62,515 nt of DNA from NCBI RefSeq assembly GCF_935825525.1, contig NZ_CAKXZT010000140.1, positions 155,600 through 218,114 on the forward strand. The letters run 5' to 3'. Below are positions 1 through 8,576 of the stretch, piece after piece; position 1 is the first letter of the stretch, and each line of letters starts with the position of its first letter. The translations under genes were made by a program, and so were the position numbers. The notes under the pieces are model-generated. The model was not told the origin of the DNA. It searched no databases and saw only the letters and a list, made by a program, of their open reading frames with translations. The stretch comes from Mesorhizobium escarrei (GTDB lineage: Bacteria; Pseudomonadota; Alphaproteobacteria; Rhizobiales; Rhizobiaceae).

Positions 1-3000
1 CGCGCAGAGATTGAGCGGGCGCTGGAGACCGATCTCGGCAGCGTCAACGGTCTTGTAAACAGCCACGCCGCGAAGCTCATCCAGGACCGCTCGATCCTGT
101 CCAAGGCGCTTGAAGACGATCTCGCCAAGTTGGCGGAAAGCCGGTCGAGCATCGACGGGCTGGTTGCCGGCCAGGTCGAGAAGCTGGCCGAGGGCCGCGA
201 CATTCTCAGACGTGCGCTGGAAGCAGACCTGCAGAAAATTGCGGCGAGCCGCAGCGACATAGACGACATCATCGCCGGGCACGTCGGCAAGCTGGCCGAA
301 GGCCGCGACGCGCTGACCCGTGCGCTGGAGGACGATCTCTCCAGGCTCGCCGATACGCGCAAGGAAGTCGACCGGTCCCTGTCCGGCCATATCGACCAGA
401 TCGCCGCCAGAAGCACCGACATCTCGGACGCCATTGCCGCCGACGTCGAAAAGATCGAGCAGGCGTTCAGCCGCCAGACCGGCATCATCGAGGAGCGCGC
501 CGGGACCATGGAGCGCGCGCTGTCGACCGGTGTCGACAACGTCCGCAACGTGCTCGAAAAGAGCGCCGTCTTCGTTGCCGGAGCGTTGCGCGAAAAAGTC
601 ATGGAAGTCACCAGTGCGCTGCATGAGCAGGCGGGTGCTGCGTTCAGCGACGCCGATCGCCAGATCGCCGAACGCGCCGAGCAGACCTCTGCTGCGCTGC
701 TCGCCAGGGCGGAGGATATCGCACGCACCTTCGAGGAAGCGGATCGCCGCCTCGCCGCACGTGCCGAAGACACGTCGAGCGCGCTCGTTGCCCGCGCCGA
801 GGATACATCGAGCGCAATCATGGCCCGCGTCGACGACACCTCGAACTCGTTGCTGGCGCGCGCCCAGGAAACGGCCGACCAACTGGCTGCCCGTGCCAGC
901 GAGATCGCCGGTACATTCGATGCGGCGGACCAGAAGCTGGTTGCCCGCGCGGTCGAAACGGCGCAGTCGCTGGCGGCACGCGCCGGCGACATCCTGCGCA
1001 ATTTCGAAGGCGCCGACGAACAGCTCAGCGTGCGCATCGGCGAATCGGCCGAAGCGCTCGCAGCGCGGGCATCGGACCTTGGCCGCATTTTCGATGCCGC
1101 CGACCAACAGCTGATCTCGCGCATCGCCGAAGGTTCGGAAGCGCTGTCGGCCCGCGCGTCCGAGATCGGCCGTATTTTCGAGGAGGCGGATCACCGCCTG
1201 GTGTCCCGTATCGCCGACAGCACGTCGACGATCGGAGAACATGCCGACAACATCGTCGGGGCGTTTGCCAGCACCGAGCAGCGGGTTGCCGAACGTGCGA
1301 GGCAGACCGGTCAGGAATTGGCCGTCCACGCCCGTGAAATCGAGCAGGCGCTCGCCGGCGCCGACGAGCGCCTGGCCTCCAGCGCGGCGGCTGCGGCGGC
1401 TCGCGTCGAGGAGCAGGTTGCCGGCGTCGAAAACCGTCTGGTCTACACCACCGAAACGATAGGCCAGAAGCTCAACGAGCAGGTTTCGAGTGCCGAGGCG
1501 CAGCTCATTTCGCGCGCCAACTCGATCGCCGAAACCTTCACTGCCGTCGGCCAGCATATCGGCCAGAGCACCAACGACGCGGCGAAGACCATCGGCACCA
1601 ACACCCGCGAGCTCAACACCATGCTTGCGGCACGTTCGGCCGAGATCTCGAAAATCCTCGACGAAACGGCACGGCCTCTGGTCGAGCGCTTCGCCCTGGG
1701 CGGCTCGGAACTGCAAAAGAGCATGGAAGAGATGACCGAACGCGCCACCGAGAAGCTGCGCAGCGAAAACGCCGCACTGGTCGACGCGCTCGCCAGCCGC
1801 ACGGCCGAAACATTGTCGGCCGTCGAAGGGGCGCGCTCGACGCTCGCCGACAGCGTCGCCGACCTCATCGGCCGCATGAGCACCTCGAGCGCACAGCTCG
1901 GCCAGCTTATCGAACAGGCGGCGGCCAATCTCGGCCAGGTCGACGAACGCCTGACCGGCAGCACGCAAAGCTTTGCGGCGACAACGGAAAAAGCCGCGCA
2001 GACGTTCGCCAGCTCGGCGCGTCTGGTCGATTCGAACACGACGCGGCTTACCGAGCTGTCATCCTCGACCTTGCGCGAGGTTGCCTCGATCGCCACCAAG
2101 TTCGACGAGCACAGCCGATTGCTGTCCAGTGCTTCGGACCTGTTGAGCTCGGCCCAGAGCAACCTCGAACACACGCTGGAAAGGCAGTCGTCGCTGGAGG
2201 ACCTCGCCGTCGGCCTGGTCAAGAAGTCGGAGGATCTCGAAAAAGTCATGCGCTCGTTCGAGGATCTGGTCGGCCAGACGTTGCAGAACGCCGAAGGCAA
2301 GACGCTGGAGTCGGCGGACAAGATCCGAACCTCCATTGCCGACGTCGTCGATTCGGCAACCAAGCGCTTTGCCGACGCGACCGAGGAGATGCGACGCACC
2401 GCCAGCTCGATCAAGAGCGAACTCGACCTTACCCGCGCCGAGCTCAAGAAGGGTGTCATCGAGATGCCGGAAGAGGCAAAGGAGTCGACCACGGCCATCC
2501 GCCGTGCCGTTTCCGAGCAGATCAACGCGCTGAAGGAACTCTCTGAAATCGTTGCGAAATCTGGCCGCAGCACCGACTCCTCCGAGCCGCGCAACCTGCG
2601 TCCGGCACAGCAAACGCCTGCCCCGCGCGCCACTGAGCCGCTGCGTCGTCCTCCGGCCCCGGAACCGCTTGCCCCGCAGGCGCCGCCGGGTGACACCGCA
2701 CTGCGCGGCACGCTCGACCTGGAACGCCCTTCGGAGACGGCGCCGCGCCAGCGCGACCCTAATGGCCGTACGCCGCAGGGCGGCTGGGTGCGCGATCTCT
2801 TGACCGGGGCGTCGCGCGAAGAGGCAGCCAAGCCCGCGGCACCTTCGGAAGCGCCACGCTCGGCGGCCCCTGCCCAGCGCTCGCCCCTTCATGTCGTGGA
2901 GTCGCTCAACTCGCTTTCCGTCGACATCGCCCGTGCCATCGATCACGACGCCTCGATCGAGTTGTGGAACCGCTACCGGAGCGGCGAGCGTGACGTGTTC

Positions 3001-3234
3001 ACCCGGCGTCTCTACACGCTGAAGGGCCAGCAGACGTTCGACGAGATTCGCCGCAAATATCAGATGGAGGCGGAATTCCGCGCCGCCGTCGACCGTTACT
3101 GCGATGACTTCGAAAAGCTGCTCAAGGACGTGTCGCGCAACGATCGCGACAACATGATGGCGCAGACCTACCTGACGTCGGACACCGGCAAGGTCTATAC
3201 GATGCTTGCCCATGCCAGTGGCCGCCTGCATTGA
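1..3234 (+). CDS. Giant coiled-coil repeat protein, growth pole ring (GPR)-like, 3' part
   Basis: The reading frame is already open at base 1, so the N-terminus lies outside the window. About 1,077 residues are visible. Residues up to about 830 are almost entirely charged Ala/Glu/Arg-rich helix with short degenerate repeats of the types LAARASEI and ARAEDTSSAL, predicted to form a long coiled-coil rod of the apolipoprotein A1/A4/E type. A Pro/Ala/Arg-rich linker follows, then a conserved-looking globular C-terminal end of about 120 residues (from VVESLNSLSVDIARAI to HASGRLH). No transmembrane segment or enzymatic motif is visible. Rhizobiales encode a very large apolipoprotein-like rod protein, GPR of Agrobacterium, which organises the growing pole during unipolar elongation. 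Size, composition and lineage fit that family, but assignment is inference. A generic 'kinesin-like' label would be uninformative. Confidence 0.75.
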   Translation, partial: RAEIERALETDLGSVNGLVNSHAAKLIQDRSILSKALEDDLAKLAESRSSIDGLVAGQVEKLAEGRDILRRALEADLQKIAASRSDIDDIIAGHVGKLAEGRDALTRALEDDLSRLADTRKEVDRSLSGHIDQIAARSTDISDAIAADVEKIEQAFSRQTGIIEERAGTMERALSTGVDNVRNVLEKSAVFVAGALREKVMEVTSALHEQAGAAFSDADRQIAERAEQTSAALLARAEDIARTFEEADRRLAARAEDTSSALVARAEDTSSAIMARVDDTSNSLLARAQETADQLAARASEIAGTFDAADQKLVARAVETAQSLAARAGDILRNFEGADEQLSVRIGESAEALAARASDLGRIFDAADQQLISRIAEGSEALSARASEIGRIFEEADHRLVSRIADSTSTIGEHADNIVGAFASTEQRVAERARQTGQELAVHAREIEQALAGADERLASSAAAAAARVEEQVAGVENRLVYTTETIGQKLNEQVSSAEAQLISRANSIAETFTAVGQHIGQSTNDAAKTIGTNTRELNTMLAARSAEISKILDETARPLVERFALGGSELQKSMEEMTERATEKLRSENAALVDALASRTAETLSAVEGARSTLADSVADLIGRMSTSSAQLGQLIEQAAANLGQVDERLTGSTQSFAATTEKAAQTFASSARLVDSNTTRLTELSSSTLREVASIATKFDEHSRLLSSASDLLSSAQSNLEHTLERQSSLEDLAVGLVKKSEDLEKVMRSFEDLVGQTLQNAEGKTLESADKIRTSIADVVDSATKRFADATEEMRRTASSIKSELDLTRAELKKGVIEMPEEAKESTTAIRRAVSEQINALKELSEIVAKSGRSTDSSEPRNLRPAQQTPAPRATEPLRRPPAPEPLAPQAPPGDTALRGTLDLERPSETAPRQRDPNGRTPQGGWVRDLLTGASREEAAKPAAPSEAPRSAAPAQRSPLHVVESLNSLSVDIARAIDHDASIELWNRYRSGERDVFTRRLYTLKGQQTFDEIRRKYQMEAEFRAAVDRYCDDFEKLLKDVSRNDRDNMMAQTYLTSDTGKVYTMLAHASGRLH

Positions 3235-3248
3235 TCAGCGTTGGCACT

Positions 3249-3332
3249 GCCCCTCACCCGCCTGCCACACCTTCTCCCCGTATAATGACAGTCACTATAC
3301 GGGGAGAAATGCCCGGCAGGGCGATGAGGGGC
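3249..3332. repeat. Rhizobial intergenic mosaic palindrome (copy A1)
   Basis: This is a nested palindrome between two convergent genes. The outer arms GCCCCTCA and TGAGGGGC enclose a perfect 13-bp hairpin, TTCTCCCCGTATA with TATACGGGGAGAA, around an 11-base loop. The same arm sequences recur at 18663-18838. It resembles the RIME-type elements known from rhizobia. Its position between two 3' ends suggests it may also act as a bidirectional transcription terminator. Confidence 0.8.
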
Positions 3333-3381
3333 AGCGCCGGCTGCGACAATTGAGTGCCGCGCCCGGCCGCTCCGGCTGTGG

Positions 3382-4008
3382 TCAGATCACCGAATCGGTC
3401 CAGCGGACGATGTCCTTGGCGGCAACGCCGAACGCCCTGTCGAGCGCGCCGACATAGGCCTGATTGCCGCTGCCCGAGACCGGTGCGGTCGCGGTAAAGC
3501 TCTTGGAGGCGCGCACCTCGCCATTGCGGTCGTTCAATATCCGCACGAACAGCTCGACTTCGGCATGTTCGCCACCGTCGACGCGGACTTCGAAGGAACG
3601 GACCTCGACGATCACCTGATAGTCGATCGCCAGGCCCTCGCCCGGCTTGCCGACGCCGGCGAAACTGCCCGAGCGCTGGAATGTCTCGGCCAACCGCGCC
3701 TGCACGATCAGCGGCAGCCGGTCGGCCCATTGCGCTCCCTTGAGGTACTGGATCGAGCGCACCGAAGGTTTGATGACGATGTTCTGGCTGTCCAGCGCCT
3801 TGAGCGCGGAAGGCTGGGCGATGAGGATCTGTTGGCGGCCGCGGCCGCGCGCGTCGAGCGACGGCGCCGACAGTTCGAATGTGTCCAGGGGCGCCGGGCC
3901 GCCGCCCGGCAAAAACGCGCAACCGGCCAGCGAAAGCGCAAGAAATGCCACACCCGCTTTGAGCCCGCCCGATTTGACCCCGCCCAATTTAAGCACGACC
4001 GACTTCAC
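3382..4008 (-). CDS. ABC-type transport auxiliary lipoprotein of the Mla-like operon
   Basis: A small outer-envelope lipoprotein of about 208 residues and last gene of the mlaEFD operon. The N-terminus is a basic stretch, a hydrophobic segment and a lipobox LAGC, so it should be lipidated at that Cys and anchored after export. The rest resembles the auxiliary component family (PqiC/ABC_trans_aux, PF03886) that accompanies MCE transporters; the segment from PSVRSIQYLKGAQWADRLP onward is typical. The GTG at 4008 is chosen because it gives a proper signal peptide directly before the lipobox and is preceded by GGGGAT. An ATG at 4116 would add 36 residues without signal-peptide character and would overlap mlaD by 20 bp. 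It probably links the inner-membrane ABC complex to the outer membrane. Confidence 0.8.
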   Translation of the reverse strand: MKSVVLKLGGVKSGGLKAGVAFLALSLAGCAFLPGGGPAPLDTFELSAPSLDARGRGRQQILIAQPSALKALDSQNIVIKPSVRSIQYLKGAQWADRLPLIVQARLAETFQRSGSFAGVGKPGEGLAIDYQVIVEVRSFEVRVDGGEHAEVELFVRILNDRNGEVRASKSFTATAPVSGSGNQAYVGALDRAFGVAAKDIVRWTDSVI

Positions 4009-4096
4009 ACGCGATCCCCGTTGTCCCCGAATCGAATGAGCAAATCGCGTCCGCAGCGTACTTGCCTGCCGTTCTTGGGGCCGGCGAAAGCCGAAG

Positions 4097-5470
4097 TCAA
4101 CGCCGCACCCTGCCATCGAATTGCCGAACCTCGCCTTCGCCGCCTGACAGGATTCGCTGCGGATTGCGGCTGAGATCCGTCACCGCCTCTTCGATGCGGT
4201 TGATCGAACGACGGCTGTCCTGGACCAGCGCTTCGACGTCCTGCAGGCCCTGGCCGGAGAATCGCGCCAGATTGTCGGTGATGGTGCCGAGGCGGGCGTT
4301 CAGCGTGTCGGCGACCTGCTTGAACGATTTCAGTGTATTCCTGGCATCGGCTATCATGCCGTCGGCCTGGCCTGAGCCGAGCAATGTATCGACCTTGACG
4401 AGGATGCCGTCGACACGCACCGAAGCGTCGTTGAGGCGCTCCGCGAGCTGCTGCGCGTCCTTGATCGTCTGGTCGATATCGTCGGCCCGGTTGGCGAATT
4501 TGTTGGTCACCTTGGCGATGTCGGCGGCAGCCTCGTTGGCGTTTTCGCTGGCCTTCTGGATGTTGGCCAGCGCCGTGCGGACCTGTGCCGGATCGATGCC
4601 GTCGAGAACGCCGTCGACCTTGGCCAGCGTGCCTTGCGTCCGTTGCGCGAAATCGTTGATCGACCCCACCGCGGTGTCGACATTCCTGACGACCCTGTCG
4701 AACTGCTTGCTGGTTTCCTTCAGGTTCGTGGTCACGGTATCGACATTGGCGACGATGCTCTTGATCTGATCCTTGTCGACGGCGTTGAGCAGCCCTTCCG
4801 CCGCCTTCAGCGTGCCGTCGAGCTTGCCCGAGACGCCCCTCAGCTCCTCCGACAGCGAACTGACGCTGGCGAGGAATTTGTCGATGCCGTCGGAATTCTT
4901 GGCCAGCGCGTCGGAGAAGGTCTGCACATTGTTGACGGTCTGCGTCAGCGGCCCGCGAACGTCCCTGGTGAAGCCTTCGAGCTGGGTGAGAACCGTATCG
5001 GCGCGGGTGAAGATGTTTTGCGCCGTCTGCAACAGGTTGGTGACCGCCGACGGGTTGGCGACGATCTCGGCGACGCGGCCCTCCTGCTCCGCCTGGTCGA
5101 GAAGGTTTACCTCCTTGGGGTCAGCGCCCCTAAGTTCGATATTGGCCTGACCGGTGAGGGTAGCAAGGCCGATATCGGCCTGCGTCGATTTGGTGATCGG
5201 CGTGTTCCTGCCTATTTCGGCTTCGGCTATGGCGTCGTTCGGATTGGCGGGGTCGATATAGACGCGCCTGACATCCCCGACCCTGACGCCATTGAACAGC
5301 ACGAAACTGCCGCGGCCGAGGCCGGAAGCCGATCCCGGAATGCGCACCTGCAGCATCGCCGTCTCACCCCTGTCGCCGATCGCGGCCGTCCAATAGACGA
5401 ACGCGAATGCTGCCAGGATCGCGGCCAGCGTGAAAATGCCGACAATAACGTAGTTGGCTCTGGTTTCCAT
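4097..5470 (-). CDS. mlaD: MCE-domain phospholipid transport protein MlaD
   Basis: Periplasmic substrate-binding subunit of a lipid-trafficking ABC system, 457 residues. One N-terminal membrane anchor (about residues 7-28, VGIFTLAAILAAFAFVYW) is followed by the MCE domain (about 38-120, with the GLGRGSFVLFNGVRVGDV core). A long helical region of about 300 residues, rich in Asp/Asn and Leu, continues to the C-terminus. This is longer than E. coli MlaD (about 183 residues) and is typical of alphaproteobacterial and PqiB/YebT-like or mycobacterial MCE proteins, whose helices form a hydrophobic tunnel. It lies 14 bp downstream of mlaF in the same operon. Confidence 0.9.
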   Translation of the reverse strand: METRANYVIVGIFTLAAILAAFAFVYWTAAIGDRGETAMLQVRIPGSASGLGRGSFVLFNGVRVGDVRRVYIDPANPNDAIAEAEIGRNTPITKSTQADIGLATLTGQANIELRGADPKEVNLLDQAEQEGRVAEIVANPSAVTNLLQTAQNIFTRADTVLTQLEGFTRDVRGPLTQTVNNVQTFSDALAKNSDGIDKFLASVSSLSEELRGVSGKLDGTLKAAEGLLNAVDKDQIKSIVANVDTVTTNLKETSKQFDRVVRNVDTAVGSINDFAQRTQGTLAKVDGVLDGIDPAQVRTALANIQKASENANEAAADIAKVTNKFANRADDIDQTIKDAQQLAERLNDASVRVDGILVKVDTLLGSGQADGMIADARNTLKSFKQVADTLNARLGTITDNLARFSGQGLQDVEALVQDSRRSINRIEEAVTDLSRNPQRILSGGEGEVRQFDGRVRR

Positions 5471-5484
5471 TTACCCACTTATGG

Positions 5485-6303
5485 CTATGCGCGGGCTGCA
5501 AGATCAAGTTGCCGCGCACGTTTTCCGCGAAAATAGGATTTCACCCAGGGTTCCTCGCTTTTGAGCATGTCGTCGATCGTGCCTTCGACCAGCACTTTCT
5601 TGTTGCCAAGCACGGCCACCCGGTCACAAGCGGTGAACAGCGTGTCGAGATCGTGCGTGACCATGTACACGGTCAGATCCATGGTATCGCGCAGTTTGAC
5701 GACCAGTTCGTCGAACTCAGCCGCGCTGATCGGATCGAGGCCGGATGTCGGCTCGTCGAGGAACACGATGTCGGGGTCGAGCGCCAGCGCGCGCGCCAGC
5801 GCCGCACGCTTGATCATGCCGCCGGAAAGCTCGGACGGGAATTTCTGCGCCGCATCCGGCGGCAACCCGACCAGTTCGACCTTGAGCATGGCCAGCTCGT
5901 CCATCAGCTTTTTCGGCAGATCGAGATATTCGCGCATCGGCACCTGCACGTTTTCGAGGACCGTGAGCGCCGAGAAGAGCGCGCCGTGCTGAAACAGGAC
6001 GCCAAGCCGCATGTCGATGCGAAGACGCTCCCTCTCGCTCGCCTTCTCGACATCGACGCCGAACAGCTTGATCGTCCCCGACTGCTTGTGCACCAGCCCG
6101 AGGATGGTGCGCAGGAGAACCGACTTGCCGGCGCCCGAGGCGCCGACGAAGCCGAGAATTTCGCCACGCCTTATATGGAGCGACAATTTGTCGAGAATGA
6201 CCTTGTCGCCGAAGGAGACGGTGATGTCGTGCGCGGAAAGCACGATCTCGTCCTCTTCGGCCGTTTGCGTAGTCTTGGTCGGCTTTGTGCCAAGCAGCGC
6301 CAT
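5485..6303 (-). CDS. mlaF: ABC transporter ATPase MlaF
   Basis: ATP-binding subunit of the MCE transporter, 272 residues. The Walker A GASGAGKS, the signature LSGGMIKRAALARAL, the Walker B IVFLDEP and the switch histidine in MVTHDLDTLF are all present, as in MlaF/Ttg2A. The ATG at 6303 is one base after the mlaE stop, which suggests translational coupling. A second in-frame ATG at 6324 would overlap mlaE by 20 bp; neither has a clear Shine-Dalgarno site. With MlaE it forms the inner-membrane engine for phospholipid movement between the membranes. Confidence 0.9.
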   Translation of the reverse strand: MALLGTKPTKTTQTAEEDEIVLSAHDITVSFGDKVILDKLSLHIRRGEILGFVGASGAGKSVLLRTILGLVHKQSGTIKLFGVDVEKASERERLRIDMRLGVLFQHGALFSALTVLENVQVPMREYLDLPKKLMDELAMLKVELVGLPPDAAQKFPSELSGGMIKRAALARALALDPDIVFLDEPTSGLDPISAAEFDELVVKLRDTMDLTVYMVTHDLDTLFTACDRVAVLGNKKVLVEGTIDDMLKSEEPWVKSYFRGKRARQLDLAARA

Positions 6304-6304
6304 G

Positions 6305-7492
6305 TCAGAACTCGATCGCTGCATAGAACATTGCGAAAAGCCCGTCGAGAATGATCACCACGAAGATCGACTTCACCACCGAAGCAGTCACGTGCTGCCC
6401 GAGCGATTCGGCGCTGCCGCCGACCTTCATGCCTTCGACGGAGGCGATCGTGCCGATGATCATGGCCATGAACGGCGCCTTGATCAGCCCGGCAAAGATG
6501 GTGCTGAGATCGATGGCAACGCGCAGCCGGTCGATGAAGGCGGCCGGTGCGATGTCGGAATAGAGCCATGCCGCCGCGATGCCGCCGCCAAGTGCGGCGA
6601 AATTGGCGATGATCGTCAGGCAAGGCAGTGCGATCACCAGCGCGACCAGCCGCGGAAACACCAGAACGCCGATTGGATTAAGCCCGATGACCTTCAGCGC
6701 GTCGACCTCCTCGCGCATTTTCATCGAGCCGATTTCAGCCGTGATGGCGCTGCCCGAACGGCCGGCGATCATGATCGCAGTCATCAGCACGCCGAGCTCG
6801 CGCAGGATCAGCACGCCGACAAGGTCGACGACGAAGATATCGGCACCGAAATAGCTGAGCTGATAGGCGCCTTGCTGAGCGACGATCGCCCCAACGATGG
6901 CCGACATCAGCACGACCACCGGGATGGCGCCGACGCCCATGCGGTCCATCTGGTTGAAGATCGCTGCCGGATTGACCGCATGGCCGCGGCCAAGCTTCAT
7001 CTGCGCGCCGCGTATCGTGGCGCCCAGTATGTTCATCGCGGCCAGGAAATCGTCACGCATCTCATAGACGCGCCGGCCAACCGCCTCGAGCCCGCGAATG
7101 ACGATGTTCGGCGGCCCAACGCTGCCGGAATCAGGTTCGCGTCGAACGGCGTCACCCACAGCGCCGAGCAGGATCGAGGCAATCTCGCTTTGCCCCTGCA
7201 TCGTGATTTTCACACCCTGCTTTTCGAAGGCGCTGACCAGACGGTCGATCACCCAGGCCCCGGCGGTATCCATCTTCTCGATATGCGAAAGGTCGAGCGC
7301 CAGCGTCTGAAAGCCGCTGCGTTGCTCGATCTTGCGCATCTCGGCATCGACGAGCGCCACGGTGCGTGTCGTCCAGGTCCCGGAGAAAGCGCAGCCGAGG
7401 ACGCCGCCATCCTCGCCGACCACAACGCGCGGCTGGTGGTCGGCCTCCTTGGCGGTCGTGCCGCTTGCGTCGCGTTTGCGGATCGTCAACAT
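6305..7492 (-). CDS. mlaE: MlaE-family permease with N-terminal STAS domain
   Basis: Inner-membrane permease, about 395 residues. The first 100 residues form a STAS domain (ALDLSHIEKMDTAGAW core), doing in cis what separate MlaB does in E. coli. The C-terminal 250 residues are the MlaE permease, with five or six membrane helices and the conserved REELGVLMTAIMIAGRSG-type region (here RELGVLMTAIMIAGRSGSA). The ATG at 7492 is preceded by AGGAC at good spacing; the longer frame reaching 7687 runs into the divergent neighbour and lacks family similarity. First gene of the mlaEFD-lipoprotein operon. The STAS fusion is standard for alphaproteobacteria. Confidence 0.9.
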   Translation of the reverse strand: MLTIRKRDASGTTAKEADHQPRVVVGEDGGVLGCAFSGTWTTRTVALVDAEMRKIEQRSGFQTLALDLSHIEKMDTAGAWVIDRLVSAFEKQGVKITMQGQSEIASILLGAVGDAVRREPDSGSVGPPNIVIRGLEAVGRRVYEMRDDFLAAMNILGATIRGAQMKLGRGHAVNPAAIFNQMDRMGVGAIPVVVLMSAIVGAIVAQQGAYQLSYFGADIFVVDLVGVLILRELGVLMTAIMIAGRSGSAITAEIGSMKMREEVDALKVIGLNPIGVLVFPRLVALVIALPCLTIIANFAALGGGIAAAWLYSDIAPAAFIDRLRVAIDLSTIFAGLIKAPFMAMIIGTIASVEGMKVGGSAESLGQHVTASVVKSIFVVIILDGLFAMFYAAIEF

Positions 7493-7498
7493 GGCGTC

Positions 7499-7534
7499 CT
7501 GTTTAGCCTGACGGGCCAATCTGTTTACCCTGAC
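7499..7534. promoter_or_regulatory. Tandem 14-bp direct repeat in the divergent mla/epimerase promoter region
   Basis: CTGTTTAGCCTGAC (7499-7512) and CTGTTTACCCTGAC (7521-7534) match at 13 of 14 bases and start exactly 22 bp apart, about two helical turns. They lie in the 100-bp gap between the divergent mlaE and epimerase genes. An inverted repeat, TGTCG six bases CGACA, follows at about 7552-7568. This spacing is typical of a protein-binding site; the regulator is unknown. Confidence 0.5.
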
Positions 7535-7592
7535 AGAACCCACCTGTCGATTTGCCGACAAGTTAGTTGTCGCACAGCCGGAGCAGAAAAAT

Positions 7593-8576
7593 ATGGCGCG
7601 TGTCATTTCGGTCGAGTCCGAGCGCTTTCCCATCGCGGGTACCTTCACCATCTCGCGCGGTTCGAAAACCGAAGCCGAGGTCATCACAGTGACGATCCGC
7701 GAGGACGGCCAGAGCGGGCGCGGCGAATGCGTCCCCTACAAACGCTATGACGAAACCATCGACGGTGTGCGGGACGCGATCGGGGCGATGCGGGAGCAGA
7801 TTCAAGGCGGCATCAGCCGGGCCGCGCTGCTCGACGCCATGCCGGCGGGCGCGGCGCGCAACGCCGTCGACTGCGCGCTATGGGACCTGGAGGCGAAGAT
7901 CACAGGCAAGCCGGTGGCTTCCAGCATCTGTATGGCGCCGCCGAGGGCGCTTGAGACGGCCTACACGGTGTCGCTCGCGGAGCCCGAAGCAATGGCAGCC
8001 CAGGCCCGCGCCAACGCGCTGCGCCCGCTGCTCAAGGTCAAGATCGGCGGCGACAACGATATGGCTCGCATCCGCGCGGTCAGGGAGGCGGCACCGGCGA
8101 GCCGCATCATCCTGGACGCCAATGAGGGCTGGAGCGACGACAACATCGTTGCAAACCTAGCCTTTGCCGCCGAGCACGGCATCGCGCTGATCGAACAGCC
8201 GCTGCCGGCGGGCCGTGACGGCATCCTTCGCCAAATCGCGCATCCGCTGCCGATCTGCGCCGATGAAAGCGTGCATGAGGCACAGGGCCTTGCCTCGCTT
8301 GTCGGCCTTTACGATGCGGTCAACATCAAGCTCGACAAGTCGGGCGGCTTGACCGCTGCCCTTGTCCTTCGCGATCGCGCCCGTGAACTGGGTTTTGGCA
8401 TCATGGTCGGCTGCATGGTCGGCACGTCATTGGCCATGGCGCCGGCGGTGCTGTTGGCCCAGGATGCCGATTTCGTCGATCTCGACGGTCCGCTGCTGCT
8501 TGCCCGCGACCGTGCGCCTGGCCTTGTCTACCAGGGTTCGCTGGTGTCACCGCCCGATCCGGCGCTGTGGGGCTGA
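7593..8576 (+). CDS. Enolase-superfamily racemase/dipeptide epimerase (DgcA-like)
   Basis: A 327-residue member of the muconate lactonising/mandelate racemase group. Catalytic elements are in order: KVK at 148-150 (Lys acid/base), metal ligands in DANEGW (Asp175), EQPL (Glu201) and ADES (Asp224), and the second Lys in NIKLDKSGG (Lys246). This pattern is that of L-Ala-D/L-Glu (dipeptide) epimerases and of the N-acetyl-D-Glu racemase DgcA. The DgcN partner is not adjacent, so DgcA cannot be assigned with certainty. Transcribed divergently from the mla operon; its 3' end overlaps the convergent MFS gene by 30 bp. Confidence 0.85.
   Translation: MARVISVESERFPIAGTFTISRGSKTEAEVITVTIREDGQSGRGECVPYKRYDETIDGVRDAIGAMREQIQGGISRAALLDAMPAGAARNAVDCALWDLEAKITGKPVASSICMAPPRALETAYTVSLAEPEAMAAQARANALRPLLKVKIGGDNDMARIRAVREAAPASRIILDANEGWSDDNIVANLAFAAEHGIALIEQPLPAGRDGILRQIAHPLPICADESVHEAQGLASLVGLYDAVNIKLDKSGGLTAALVLRDRARELGFGIMVGCMVGTSLAMAPAVLLAQDADFVDLDGPLLLARDRAPGLVYQGSLVSPPDPALWG

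Noticed and set aside
1443..2831. 462-codon minus-strand frame
   Set aside because: Antisense of the coiled-coil gene; Ser/Arg-rich shadow.
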